NCBI GenBank assembly: GCA_963594675.1
Contig: CAVBGA010000087.1
Span: 1-43,027, forward strand
Direction: 5' to 3'
DNA from: Ruminococcus_G sp963594675
GTDB lineage: Bacteria; Bacillota; Clostridia; Lachnospirales; Lachnospiraceae
DNA: 43,027 nt
Shown here: piece by piece, positions 34,568 through 43,027 of the stretch
Numbering within the stretch: position 1 is the first letter of the stretch
Layout: every line of letters starts with the position of its first letter
The notes under the pieces: model-generated
Database searches by the model: none
What the model saw: the letters and a program-made list of their open reading frames with translations, nothing else
Told to the model about the DNA's origin: nothing
Position numbers and translations under genes: made by a program

Positions 34568-34774
34568 TCATTTATTTTCTTCAGTTTCTGCATATTTTGC
34601 GTAGGTTCTCTCAATCTGTGCTGCCATTGCAGATCTTCCAGAGATACCTGCTGCTGCATTTGCAAAGAATTCTGCATTATCTAAAACATATTTCTGGAAT
34701 CTCTGTACCAGACTTCCTTTGTTTTCTCTTCTTACTGCTTTTACATTATTTTTTGAAATTGCTACTGTACTCAT
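34568..34774 (-). CDS. Small 68-residue protein of unknown function
   Basis: I do not recognise this protein. It is likely real: AAGGAG lies eight bases before the ATG and a terminator follows the stop. It is basic in the first half (KAVRRENKGSLVQRFQKYV) and has a small Ala/Gly-rich stretch (ANAAAGISGRSAMAAQ) and a charged helical end. No signal peptide or membrane helix is visible. It sits between the sipW operon and a divergent AraC-type regulator. It could be a small regulator, a precursor peptide or a stress protein; the sequence does not decide. Confidence 0.65.
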   Translation of the reverse strand: MSTVAISKNNVKAVRRENKGSLVQRFQKYVLDNAEFFANAAAGISGRSAMAAQIERTYAKYAETEENK

Positions 34775-34891
34775 AATAACATCTCCTTATCTTTTCTTAT
34801 TTGTCTTTTTCTTTTCCCCTCTGACATCTTGTATTCTATACTTGTTCGCCTTAGGAAACCAGTGATATAATTAACCTGTTTTACTAGGATA

Positions 34892-34920
34892 TTGACATTG
34901 TATCAATAAATACACATAAT
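34892..34920 (+). promoter_or_regulatory. Promoter of the AraC-type regulator
   Basis: TTGACA (34892-34897) and CATAAT (34915-34920) are exactly 17 bp apart on the plus strand. Transcription would begin near 34927, leaving a leader of nearly 80 bases before the start at 35005. Confidence 0.75.
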
Positions 34921-35004
34921 TATTAGGAATACAGTAACCATTTATTATCTATTTGTAAAATCTATAAAAAATGTATGTGTATAAAAGACAGGAGTAAATC
35001 GCTT

Positions 35005-35874
35005 ATGCCAAAAGCCTATCATGAAACCCTGAAGCCCTCCGGCAACCTGGGAATTCAATACAATATTAACTACATCAGAAATCCCCACATTCCCCTCCAT
35101 TGGCATGAACCTATGGAGATTATCTGCTGCCTTAATGGCAATGTTACTGTCCATGTAGGAAATGAAGAGATTCAGCTTTCCCGAAAGCAGATCATTGTCT
35201 TTGATTCCCGGGAAGTCCATTCCATTCATGCAGATTCTACCTTTTATGTATTTCTATGTATTCATATTGATAAAAGACAACTTTCGGTATACAGCCCAGA
35301 TCTGGAATTCTACCATATTAAATGCCGTCCTCTCCCACCGAATGATCCCAATTACCAGCACTACGAACATCTCTGCCAGCTGGCCCTGGATCTGATCCTG
35401 GAAAGTCAGGAATTTGAAAATACCTTTCATATGCGGGCTGATGGAACAGCCTTGCTGATGATGGCCGAGCTGATGCAATATTTTTCTGTCTACACCCCGC
35501 CTCTAGGTGCCAGTGAACAGAAGAAACCTAACGATACCATCCGAGAAATCATTACCTATGTAAATGAGCACTACCAGAAGAATATTACTTTGGATGATAT
35601 GTCCGAACGAACCGGTTTTAGCAAAGAATATTTTTGCCGTTTCTTCAAGCAGTATATGGGCATCACCTTCCTGCGCTATCTCAACGAGGTAAGGATTTCC
35701 CACGCTGGAACCTTGCTGAGCACCACGGATTTGCCGATTTCCGATATCCTACTGGAATGTGGATTTACCAACCAGACCTTATTCAACCGGCTTTTTAAGG
35801 AAATTTATGGAATGACGCCAAGACAGGCGAGGAAGAATAAGACAGAGGATAAAACGGAGAACAAACCACTATAA
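35005..35874 (+). CDS. AraC-family regulator with cupin sensing domain
   Basis: This 289-residue protein is the only clear plus-strand gene. An N-terminal cupin-like domain (about 1-110, with HIPLHWHEPMEII near 27-39) should bind a small ligand. The C-terminal AraC domain has two helix-turn-helix motifs: ITLDDMSERTGFSKEYFCRFF near 190 and ISDILLECGFTNQTLFNRLF near 240, ending in the usual GMTPRQAR. AGGAG stands ten bases before the ATG at 35005; the frame opens 30 bases earlier without a ribosome binding site. Its target is unknown. The divergent small gene and sipW operon are candidates. Confidence 0.88.
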   Translation: MPKAYHETLKPSGNLGIQYNINYIRNPHIPLHWHEPMEIICCLNGNVTVHVGNEEIQLSRKQIIVFDSREVHSIHADSTFYVFLCIHIDKRQLSVYSPDLEFYHIKCRPLPPNDPNYQHYEHLCQLALDLILESQEFENTFHMRADGTALLMMAELMQYFSVYTPPLGASEQKKPNDTIREIITYVNEHYQKNITLDDMSERTGFSKEYFCRFFKQYMGITFLRYLNEVRISHAGTLLSTTDLPISDILLECGFTNQTLFNRLFKEIYGMTPRQARKNKTEDKTENKPL

Positions 35875-35890
35875 CACTCATAGAAAAGGA

Positions 35891-35927
35891 AAATCCCTGC
35901 AAACCACTACCGGGTCTGCGGGGATTT
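35891..35927. terminator. Bidirectional terminator between regulator and jetD
   Basis: AAATCCCTGCA (35891-35901) pairs with TGCGGGGATTT (35917-35927), an 11-bp stem with one wobble. On the minus strand GATTTTCCTTTTC follows. It begins right at the jetD stop codon and also lies just after the AraC-type gene, so it probably serves both convergent transcripts. Confidence 0.7.
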
Positions 35928-37156
35928 CACCTGAAAGGATATTGGAGACTTTCCTGCTCCAGCTTTATATCCTGCTCTTTCATATATTCCAAAGTTGGCC
36001 ACACTTCCTTGTATTTCTCATTTTTTAGAAGTATTTCCAACCTTCGCCTATCATTAGCCGTCAATTTTTTTCCATAGGTCTTATACTGCTTTAACTGGGA
36101 AATTCCCATCATATAGGGGGAAAAGGGAATTCCTGTGCGATGACAAAGATTCCTATAGATTTCAAATCCTCCCACATCAATATCGCCAAAATGCAAATAT
36201 TGAGCATCTGGAAAAGCCTTATAGATCTTTTGCAAAAATGCTCTTCGCACTGCATTATGATATCCCCCAAGATAGATAAGTATGCTTTCACTTTCCTTCC
36301 AACGGAAAAAAGTAGTTAGATTCTCAATGGTAATCACCTTCTTCACAGGAATATCCGGAAGCCACTTGAGGCTGTCAAGATCCTCCCCTGACAAGCCAAT
36401 TCCCTGTCGAAGATCAGCAAGATGGATTTTATGTGGATTAGGCGCTCCAATGCAAAAACAAGCATTGCCTTTCACATATACATAGTTCGGTGTCCGGTAA
36501 ATTCCATATTCTGCAAGAATCGACTCATTATCAAGTTCTGCAAGGTCATCCGAAAATCTACGGAAGATTTTCCCTAGTAACCCTACTCTTTTTTCCAGAA
36601 TTTTGCTGTCACCAAAGCATCGCACCGAGAATTCACGAATATATATTTCCTCATGATTTGACTCCATCGCAGCAATTGCCCTGATCAACATCTGCGTTTC
36701 TTTGCTATCCTTTAACTCAAGAAATTCTTTTACCGTTTTCCCTTCTTCAAGCCGCTCAATCAACCAGCAGATAAATTTCCCTGCGATAGGCGTCTTGTAT
36801 TCTTCATTTAGTTTTTTTAGTGTCTGAATCTGTTCCTGCTCCATCTTTTTTTGAGGAGTACGTCCCAGATATTCATAAATCTCATCCACCTTTTCATCCT
36901 GCAGAACTATTTTTTGCAGAATATGGTTTTTCTTTCCCAACTTCCACACGGAATAGGTATATCCCAATTCCTCCAAATAATTGGCCACTCCATGAATTTC
37001 TTCGTAGGCAAGAGAATTTTCGTCAAAATATACCGGCAGGGTCTTTTTATTTATAGGGAAAGAAATATGTACAGCTACCACATTTTCTTCTCTTGACAGA
37101 CTGCTTCTTTCATAGGAATCTATAAGTGCATTCAATATGTGTTCTTTATATCTCAT
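35927..37156 (-). CDS. jetD: Wadjet nuclease JetD
   Basis: This 409-residue protein is the DNA-cleaving subunit of the Wadjet anti-plasmid system, which recognises and cuts small circular DNA after loop extrusion. The C-terminal Toprim-like domain has a Glu in VITIENLTTFF near 280, YLGGYHNAVRRAFL near 300 and the metal-binding HFGDIDVGGFEIYRN near 326. The N-terminal half is a variable DNA-binding region. The ATG at 37156 follows GGAGA and overlaps jetC by 11 bases; an earlier start in frame (37189) lies deeper inside jetC. It is the last gene before a terminator. Confidence 0.9.
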   Translation of the reverse strand: MRYKEHILNALIDSYERSSLSREENVVAVHISFPINKKTLPVYFDENSLAYEEIHGVANYLEELGYTYSVWKLGKKNHILQKIVLQDEKVDEIYEYLGRTPQKKMEQEQIQTLKKLNEEYKTPIAGKFICWLIERLEEGKTVKEFLELKDSKETQMLIRAIAAMESNHEEIYIREFSVRCFGDSKILEKRVGLLGKIFRRFSDDLAELDNESILAEYGIYRTPNYVYVKGNACFCIGAPNPHKIHLADLRQGIGLSGEDLDSLKWLPDIPVKKVITIENLTTFFRWKESESILIYLGGYHNAVRRAFLQKIYKAFPDAQYLHFGDIDVGGFEIYRNLCHRTGIPFSPYMMGISQLKQYKTYGKKLTANDRRRLEILLKNEKYKEVWPTLEYMKEQDIKLEQESLQYPFR

Positions 37157-40100
37157 GACAATATTTCTCCACAAAGCTTGTCTTCTCATCTGTCATTACC
37201 AGAAGGGTCTCCTCCATCGATGGACCAATGTACTGAATCTTATCCGGTGGTGCTGCAATGATCAACTGCAGAGGCAGACGATTCATAAATTCCAAAACTC
37301 CGCCGATACGCTCATCATCCATATTGTTAAAGGCTTCATCAAACATTACGAGGCCAGCCGCCTCGCCACCGATATTATTGGTATACAACTGTACAAATGA
37401 CGCAGCAACAGTCACATAAAATGGGGTCTGTGTCTCACCACCACTCTTTTCTTCACACACTTTAGAATAATAGGAAAATGTTCCATCAGAATGGACTATT
37501 TTTATGTCATAATCCATGTAGGTGCGATAATCCGTAAACTCTGCCAAGGTCTTTGAACTACTCTCATTGTTCAAAGCAAGACGTTCAAAGAGTTCATCAA
37601 TTACTTCTTTATGGGTCTCATGGAAAATTCCACTAAAAATTGACTCGCCCTGAACTACATTAAAATCATCCATGATCATGTCATAATAATTTCTGTAATG
37701 GCCACTAGGCATATAGATAAATTCATACTTTTCGTTACTGAATGTGATGTCCTTCAAGGCCTTATTCAGCTCCTTAAATTCTCCCTGAGCCTGCTTCATA
37801 TTCTCCTGTAGCTTGGCAAGAAATTGTTCTCTAAATTCCTCCTCTGCGGATTGGCGGGCTGACTGCACCTTTTCCTCATAGTCTAAAAGTTCTGATGTCC
37901 TAAGTCGTTCATAAACAGAAGCAAATTCCGGATATCCTTCCATACTGGCAGCAGCGCCAAAATCATGTTCAGTCTTGTAGGCAATCATATGATCCACCAT
38001 TTTTCCTTCTGCCGTTTTCCGAATAGTTTCATTTGCTTTTCTTCGTCTGTCATAATTATCTCTGAATTGCTCATAACCCTTATTGGCCGTCTGGGCTTCA
38101 TACTCCTTCAGCCATAGACTTTGAACATCACCTGCCACTTTCAAAAGTTCCGCCACCTGCGTATTATACTGTTTTTCTTTGTCCTTAAGTCCTTCTCTCT
38201 CATATTTTTTTGCATCTATTTTCTGCTGGGAAATTCCAATATTACGGTTATATTCTCCTATTTTTTTCTGCAACTCCTTAAGGAGTTCTTCCAAGGCTCC
38301 TAACTGTATCTGCTTTTCAATAAGGGTAGCATTCTTTTTCAGGGTCTTTATATTCTCCTGGCATTTTTTGATTCCCAACTGAATCATGTGCAGGCGCGCT
38401 ATAACATCCAAACGGTATTTTATATCGATATCCGCCTCTGTATTCAGAGGAACAATTACCTGCTTCATGGACTTGAGACGGGCCTCCAACTCAGTAATCT
38501 GGCCAGTAAGCTCATCTTTTTTCTTTTTTGCCTGTTCCAGCTGAACCTTAAATGCCAAATTGCCAATAAAAGGAACTTTAAAAATTTCCGGTCTTATGGC
38601 ACTTGCCACTCGATTCTGATAACGCATGCATTCTCTTGTAATGGAAACTGGATATTTCTTAAGATCCTCATATTGGTCACAGAGCATCACTTTTCCAAGG
38701 ATCATGTTGATATATCTTCTGGCATATTTATTTTTTGATGTTACAACCGATGCCAGTGTTCCCTCAGGAACCTCATCATACTGATCCATATTTTGCGTAT
38801 TAATCAGTCCCACACCAAACGCTTTTTTCTCCCTGCGTAGCCTGTCATAGATTCCAAGTGCAATATCAAAACTCTCCGGTTCCACCAGGATATAAAATCT
38901 TTGTGTATTCAAATAACCTTCTGCAGCATTTCTCCATGCCTCCTCCTTTATTTCAAGAAGTTCACAAAGCACATGGGGCTCTGCTTTGCGGCCTATGCGT
39001 GCAAATTCTTCTTTAATAGCAGTTACAAGTCGCTCCACACCATTTGGATAGGTCAGCTTTTTCTTTTCCAGACGAGCAATCTTTTGCGTCACTTCTTCCC
39101 TCTGGGCATGCTGATCATTGATGTCCACCTGGATTTCTGCCATTTTGCGATGAATTTTTTCGTACATGGCTTTTTTGTACTGAATCACCCTTGATGTCAA
39201 TTCCTTCATTTCAGCAAGGTCTGATAATTGATTCAGCTGAGCAAGGGCATCCCCATACTCTCTGATGCAATTATCCACATCCTGTACTTCCAAGAGCTTT
39301 TCTACACTATCCATCGCTTTTTTCGCGCTTCGCATAAGCTCTTTTCTCTCGCCCATACAGCCTTTTGCTTCTGCTTCCAGACGCTCTTTTTCTTTTTCCT
39401 GCTCTTCCAGGGCCAGAAAATCTTTATTTTGCTTTAATTCCACGCGAAGATTTGTCTCTATCTCCTGCTTGTTTTTCCATTCTTCATTGACTTCTTCCAA
39501 TTCCGCTTCCCATTGTTTTAGGCGAGATCCCTCTAACTGAATCTGAGACTCTGCCTTCTTGATATTTTCCCTTGTAATATCAAGCTCTGCCTGCTCCAAA
39601 AAGAATTCATACATCTGATCTTTCTTTTTGCAGTCCAGTACCTCATCGTGATGCTTTTCGATCTGCTCTAGCTTTGTCATGCGTCTCTTGACGGATTCCA
39701 ATGTTCGTTCCAAATCCTGATAGGTTCGAACATTTTCCTGCAAAACATCTATATTTACTTCTTTTTCGTCAAGCACGTAGGAATATACGAAATCTTTTAT
39801 ATCATCAATGGGTTTAAAAGCCAAAGCCTTGGGAATAAGTCTAAAAAATTTATCCTCAATACGTCCCAGGCGACCCTGAATCATCTTTTTTGCTTCATTC
39901 TGGGTTTTACACCACTGCTTAATTCCTTTATTGGCTGTGCGGAACTCTGTGATGGAACGAATATGTCTGTCCTGCAAAAACATGTTATCGGAAAATTTCT
40001 GATTATCTATCAGATAACGCACAGTAGTCTCCTGGCCCTCAGAAGCGGAATCTACGACTGCTCCGATAATAAAATAGCGGTCTCTGCTTTCCTCATAAAA

Positions 40101-40382
40101 TTCCAGGGCAACATGGGCACTTAGCTGACCTGTTCTTTCATATGGCTTATTTTCACGGCCTGTTTTGCACCGAATGTACCCTGTCAGCTTACGCTTTCCA
40201 TTTTCATGGGCAGCTTTATTAAAGGCATTTGTGGAACAGGTTACTACGAATTGAATCGCATCCAGAATGGTGGATTTACCAGCACCATTTTCCCCTGATA
40301 TCAAGGTTGAAGCACTGAAATCTATTGTACAGTTTGTAAAACGATGCCAATTAATCAGCTTCATTCGTGTCAGTTTCTTCAT
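37146..40382 (-). CDS. jetC: Wadjet SMC-like ATPase JetC
   Basis: This 1078-residue MukB/SMC-like motor extrudes DNA loops in Wadjet. Walker A GENGAGKST lies at residues 30-38. Long coiled coils (about 250-420 and 620-860) surround a hinge region near 500. The signature SGGE is near 980 and Walker B LVMFDEAFNNMD near 1010. All ATPase elements look intact. The ATG at 40382 has GGGGAAAG upstream; the frame opens 39 bases earlier. It overlaps jetB by 32 bases and jetD by 11, so the complex is made as one coupled unit. Confidence 0.92.
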   Translation of the reverse strand: MKKLTRMKLINWHRFTNCTIDFSASTLISGENGAGKSTILDAIQFVVTCSTNAFNKAAHENGKRKLTGYIRCKTGRENKPYERTGQLSAHVALEFYEESRDRYFIIGAVVDSASEGQETTVRYLIDNQKFSDNMFLQDRHIRSITEFRTANKGIKQWCKTQNEAKKMIQGRLGRIEDKFFRLIPKALAFKPIDDIKDFVYSYVLDEKEVNIDVLQENVRTYQDLERTLESVKRRMTKLEQIEKHHDEVLDCKKKDQMYEFFLEQAELDITRENIKKAESQIQLEGSRLKQWEAELEEVNEEWKNKQEIETNLRVELKQNKDFLALEEQEKEKERLEAEAKGCMGERKELMRSAKKAMDSVEKLLEVQDVDNCIREYGDALAQLNQLSDLAEMKELTSRVIQYKKAMYEKIHRKMAEIQVDINDQHAQREEVTQKIARLEKKKLTYPNGVERLVTAIKEEFARIGRKAEPHVLCELLEIKEEAWRNAAEGYLNTQRFYILVEPESFDIALGIYDRLRREKKAFGVGLINTQNMDQYDEVPEGTLASVVTSKNKYARRYINMILGKVMLCDQYEDLKKYPVSITRECMRYQNRVASAIRPEIFKVPFIGNLAFKVQLEQAKKKKDELTGQITELEARLKSMKQVIVPLNTEADIDIKYRLDVIARLHMIQLGIKKCQENIKTLKKNATLIEKQIQLGALEELLKELQKKIGEYNRNIGISQQKIDAKKYEREGLKDKEKQYNTQVAELLKVAGDVQSLWLKEYEAQTANKGYEQFRDNYDRRRKANETIRKTAEGKMVDHMIAYKTEHDFGAAASMEGYPEFASVYERLRTSELLDYEEKVQSARQSAEEEFREQFLAKLQENMKQAQGEFKELNKALKDITFSNEKYEFIYMPSGHYRNYYDMIMDDFNVVQGESIFSGIFHETHKEVIDELFERLALNNESSSKTLAEFTDYRTYMDYDIKIVHSDGTFSYYSKVCEEKSGGETQTPFYVTVAASFVQLYTNNIGGEAAGLVMFDEAFNNMDDERIGGVLEFMNRLPLQLIIAAPPDKIQYIGPSMEETLLVMTDEKTSFVEKYCHEI

Positions 40383-40965
40383 CTGTAGCTTTCCCCTTCC
40401 TATATTGTTCAAGCTTTTCATAGGCCTTGCGAATATCTTCTACCCGCACCGCCATAAGAATGGAATCATAGATTAAAATTCTTGATTCTTCATTGGAAAG
40501 ATCTCTATCCAGTGTTTCAATAAGGCTAAAACGCCGAAAAAGATTAAGCGCGTTTCGCATGGTTGTCTTGTCGATCATTTTTTCCCGAATTTTTAGGCTA
40601 ATATACTTATCCTGAAGATCTCCCAGATTGACGATTACCTCATTTGCAGCTGAAAGTTCTCTTTTTTTCTCATCATATAAAATACGCAGAATCAAAAGTA
40701 TAATTGATTCATACAACTTAAGGTTCAACCGATTATAATTCTGTGGATTGGTAAGCTGAATCACGCCATATTCTTCATTAATCTCCAGGCGATATCCCAG
40801 TACATCCATAAAATCCCGGTATTTATCTCTATATTTTAAAACAAAGTAATATTCTGAACGGCTACTTTGATTTCCCTTGCAGATAAAACAAGTACTTAAG
40901 AGACGATTCCCGATACGTTTGAATTCATCTTTATCTTTTTGAAGCATTCCATCCAATAATTCCAT
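40351..40965 (-). CDS. jetB: Wadjet MukE-like subunit JetB
   Basis: This 204-residue protein matches the DUF4194/JetB pattern, a winged-helix partner that binds the kleisin JetA, as MukE does in MukBEF. Recognisable parts are the central LYESIILLILRILYDEK segment (about 85-101) and the winged-helix-like DKTTMRNALNLFRRFSLIE (about 132-150). Its ATG shares one base with the jetA stop (TAATG), a tight coupling. The assignment relies mainly on size, order and its position between JetA and JetC. Confidence 0.87.
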   Translation of the reverse strand: MELLDGMLQKDKDEFKRIGNRLLSTCFICKGNQSSRSEYYFVLKYRDKYRDFMDVLGYRLEINEEYGVIQLTNPQNYNRLNLKLYESIILLILRILYDEKKRELSAANEVIVNLGDLQDKYISLKIREKMIDKTTMRNALNLFRRFSLIETLDRDLSNEESRILIYDSILMAVRVEDIRKAYEKLEQYRKGKATDEETDTNEAD

Positions 40966-42344
40966 TATGCTTTCCTCCGTATCACAAAATCTTTGAATCG
41001 ATATCCACCCTTCTGTATTTCTTCCAGAGTTTCTATCCTGTAACTCATGTTTTTTCGCTGTCCATAAAGACGAATATAGATTATTTTAATAAAGTCCTCA
41101 TCATTTTTTAAGGGCAATTCTTCTGCACGCATCTGGGCTCTGTCTCCCAACTGTCCATCCACATATCTGCCAATTCTTTCAGGACTTAACACGTTCTGCA
41201 TTTTCGCTGTCAGCCTTCGCATCTTTTCCTGTCTTTGCAATAGATCAGGTTCTGTCTCTTCTAGTTCCTGAGGAACAAATTCCCTGCGGCCCTCTGTGGG
41301 TGAATATAGGGAACTGTCATCTATCACACTGGAACTATAGATACGAACCAGCTCATCCAAAAACTCTATTCTATAAATTCCGCCGAGATTCATCTCTTCT
41401 TCATTAACTCTTTCATTTATTCCCAGGAGAATTTCTTTTAGCTGGCCTCGTACATCCTCATCACCAGAAAGCAAAAATCTTGCTCTATTAATAGCCGCAC
41501 GCTGATATTGCGTGTTTTTATGATTGATTTCTGAAAGGATGTCATCCATATTTCGAAAAGCTTCTATAATCTCATGCAGATATTTGTATACCAGCTCTCG
41601 GCCATCTTCTTCAGAAACCTCACGTATTCCCGCAATTTCCTTCGAAGCACTTGCAATATAGTTTTTATTACGGCTTTTACTTTCCAAACGTTCTATTATT
41701 TCCGGACGAAATTTTGACACATTATCGGAAGTTAACAGACGATGATAGGCCTTATCCACTATATTGGTAATATAGTCATTAAAGAGAGCGTTCATTATCT
41801 CTGCCACAGTCTTATGCTTTGTCAACTCATCTATATAATGCTTGATACTGGAATTTAGGTTTTTGAGTCCTGTGATCAGCATATCTGTATTTTCCAGAAT
41901 CTGAAGAAGAAGGATACCCGGATGATCCGTATTGCTGCGGGCCAAACTGTAAATCGTATAAATATAACCCTGATATTCCATCTGTTTGCCATCTGCGATT
42001 TCGATCAAGGTTTTTATAATCTTTACAGCATATTCCTTAAAATTGACTCTCTGCACATAGCTCTTGTCTGTCTCTATCTCAATCCAACCATAAGATTCCA
42101 GCCTTCTCAACATGCTGTTGGCTTTGCCTCTGCTATCCAGTGACTGAAATTCGTCTTCTTCCATTTCAGCCGCCTGGGTCTGATCAAAATAATACTCCAG
42201 TTCATCCACAAGAACATCTCTCTCCACACCAAAAGAAAGCTGTTGTTCCATAGCGGAAAACAGCTTACATATACATTCCCAATATACAATTCTATTTGGT
42301 GAGGACAAGGGTACAAAGAAATTCCCCGGCAAGACATGAAACAT
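40965..42344 (-). CDS. jetA: Wadjet kleisin-like subunit JetA
   Basis: This 459-residue protein begins FHVLPGNFFVPLSSPNR, a start typical of JetA proteins of the DUF5716 type. It is largely helical with charged repeats, as expected for a MukF-like kleisin bridging two JetC heads. The ATG at 42344 is preceded by GGGAGTGG, while a TTG 27 bases upstream follows a weaker AGGAAG. It is first of four overlapping genes, jetA-jetB-jetC-jetD. No promoter is clear in the 40-bp gap upstream, so transcription probably starts inside the broken remnants beyond 42386. I leave the Wadjet subtype open. Confidence 0.87.
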   Translation of the reverse strand: MFHVLPGNFFVPLSSPNRIVYWECICKLFSAMEQQLSFGVERDVLVDELEYYFDQTQAAEMEEDEFQSLDSRGKANSMLRRLESYGWIEIETDKSYVQRVNFKEYAVKIIKTLIEIADGKQMEYQGYIYTIYSLARSNTDHPGILLLQILENTDMLITGLKNLNSSIKHYIDELTKHKTVAEIMNALFNDYITNIVDKAYHRLLTSDNVSKFRPEIIERLESKSRNKNYIASASKEIAGIREVSEEDGRELVYKYLHEIIEAFRNMDDILSEINHKNTQYQRAAINRARFLLSGDEDVRGQLKEILLGINERVNEEEMNLGGIYRIEFLDELVRIYSSSVIDDSSLYSPTEGRREFVPQELEETEPDLLQRQEKMRRLTAKMQNVLSPERIGRYVDGQLGDRAQMRAEELPLKNDEDFIKIIYIRLYGQRKNMSYRIETLEEIQKGGYRFKDFVIRRKA

Positions 42345-42385
42345 ACTACCCACTCCCTGCTGAATGCCCAATGTTACTTCCTATA

Positions 42386-43027
42386 TTATTCATTATCCAA
42401 TCTGATATCATTTCCTACACAACAATTTATCACACCAAAACTTTGACCGCAACCAATCTCTGGAAATTTAGCAAATGCATTGGCCGTATCCTGCACATTT
42501 CCATCCTGCTCAAGATATTTTCCTTATTCTGCTTCAAGGTCGGATTACTTCTCAAATTAAGAGCTGCTGATTTCTCCATGATTGTCACCGGCATTTGCAC
42601 CGACATTTATACCGACACTGTGTTTTCCATTTAATTCTTTTAAAACACTACTATCGTAATAGATTGTTATCAATATATAAGAATCTCCTATATCAAAGGT
42701 CTCCTTGCCACTAAATTTCTTCCCTGTCTGCATCCAACGCTAAAATATCATACAAAACAAATCTATATCGTCAATGCTTTTTAAATACTCAATCGCCATG
42801 TCTCGACTTTCTTCTAGCGTTATTTTAGTCCCTTTAATTTTTTTACAAAAATCATCGGAAATAATTCAAATCTATTCATTTCCCTCTTGTTGTATTTAAA
42901 AAGCTTATAATTTACCGCTTCTATATAATCAACAACCTGTATGAACTCCCTGTTATCTCCTCTTTCAAAATGTCCCAAACAGACTCCTTTGATTCCAAAT
43001 ATAATTCTGTCTCAGGATCCATAAGAG
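42386..43027 (-). pseudogene. Frameshifted coding remnants upstream of jetA
   Basis: Several minus-strand frames read like protein but are broken from one another. From the window edge, an ATG at about 43021 opens a frame with MDPETELYLESKESV that soon stops. A second frame continues with NREFIQVVDYIEAVNYKLFK and stops near 42830. A third continues with ITLEESRDMAIEYLKSIDD to a TAG at 42740. Pieces with VGINVGANAGDN and then DTANAFAKFPEIGCGQSFG run to 42386. Each piece picks up about where the last one stops, which suggests one decayed gene. I do not recognise it with confidence. The VGxNVG stretch recalls linkers in AlbA_2-type proteins, but that is weak. Confidence 0.45.
42557..42733 (-). 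CDS. Possible 58-residue ORF within the remnant region
   Basis: An ATG at 42733 opens 58 codons ending at a TAA, with the polar, coding-like sequence KETFDIGDSYILITIYYD and VGINVGANAGDN. No good ribosome binding site lies upstream and the same frame continues past a stop on its upstream side. It is more likely a fragment of the decayed gene than an independent one. Confidence 0.3.
   Translation of the reverse strand: MQTGKKFSGKETFDIGDSYILITIYYDSSVLKELNGKHSVGINVGANAGDNHGEISSS

Noticed and set aside
42296..42634. 112-codon plus-strand frame near the window end
   Set aside because: It overlaps the jetA start and the remnant frames on the other strand, and has no ribosome binding site or recognisable pattern.

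Overview
The window looks like a chromosomal segment of a Gram-positive anaerobic gut Firmicute, most likely Lachnospiraceae. This rests on strong GGAGG ribosome binding sites, LytS/YesN-type two-component genes, ChvE/MmsAB-type sugar transport, a SipW/TasA-like export locus and a clostridial-style F-type ATPase. Species assignment is inference. Nearly every gene lies on the minus strand; the one clear plus-strand gene is an AraC-type regulator at 35005-35874.

Region 1 (1-3.9 kb) starts with a truncated IS3-type orfA. A Gfo/Idh/MocA dehydrogenase resembling inositol 2-dehydrogenase and an SSS-family sodium:solute symporter follow. Both have upstream copies of a 20-bp palindrome, TTGCGTTC-N4-GAACGCAA. 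One copy sits inside a good promoter, and the symporter's regulatory region is tandemly duplicated.

Region 2 (3.9-17.7 kb) is a pentose-type sugar locus. Reading in the direction of transcription, it starts with a membrane-anchored binding protein, a LytS/YesM-type sensor kinase, a YesN-type response regulator and a second, XylF-like anchored binding protein, ending at a strong terminator. A second unit then carries a ChvE-type lipoprotein, an MmsA ATPase, an MmsB permease, a mutarotase, a xylulokinase and an L-fucose/L-arabinose-isomerase-family protein. The first unit probably senses the sugar outside the cell and switches on the second, as XylFII-LytS-YesN does in Clostridium beijerinckii, but with two binding proteins.

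Region 3 (17.8-24.3 kb) is the complete F1Fo ATP synthase operon atpBEFHAGDC. The c subunit lacks key Na+ ligands, and atpB appears to have no standard start codon (an ACG follows its Shine-Dalgarno sequence).

Region 4 (24.4-34.3 kb) is the most unusual part. It encodes a SipW-type signal peptidase, five proteins with SipW-type (TasA/camelysin-like) signal peptides, a 1640-residue sialidase with all expected GH33 residues, and a protein with an SPKTG sortase-like signal. The arrangement suggests a surface fibre or matrix that carries a sialidase. The N-terminus of sipW is interrupted by a one-base frameshift at a T5A7 run, which may be a phase switch, a programmed frameshift or a sequencing error.

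Region 5 (34.5-43 kb) has a 68-residue orphan protein, the divergent AraC-type regulator, and a complete Wadjet anti-plasmid operon jetABCD. The far end holds broken coding remnants. No rRNA, tRNA, CRISPR array or riboswitch was recognised.
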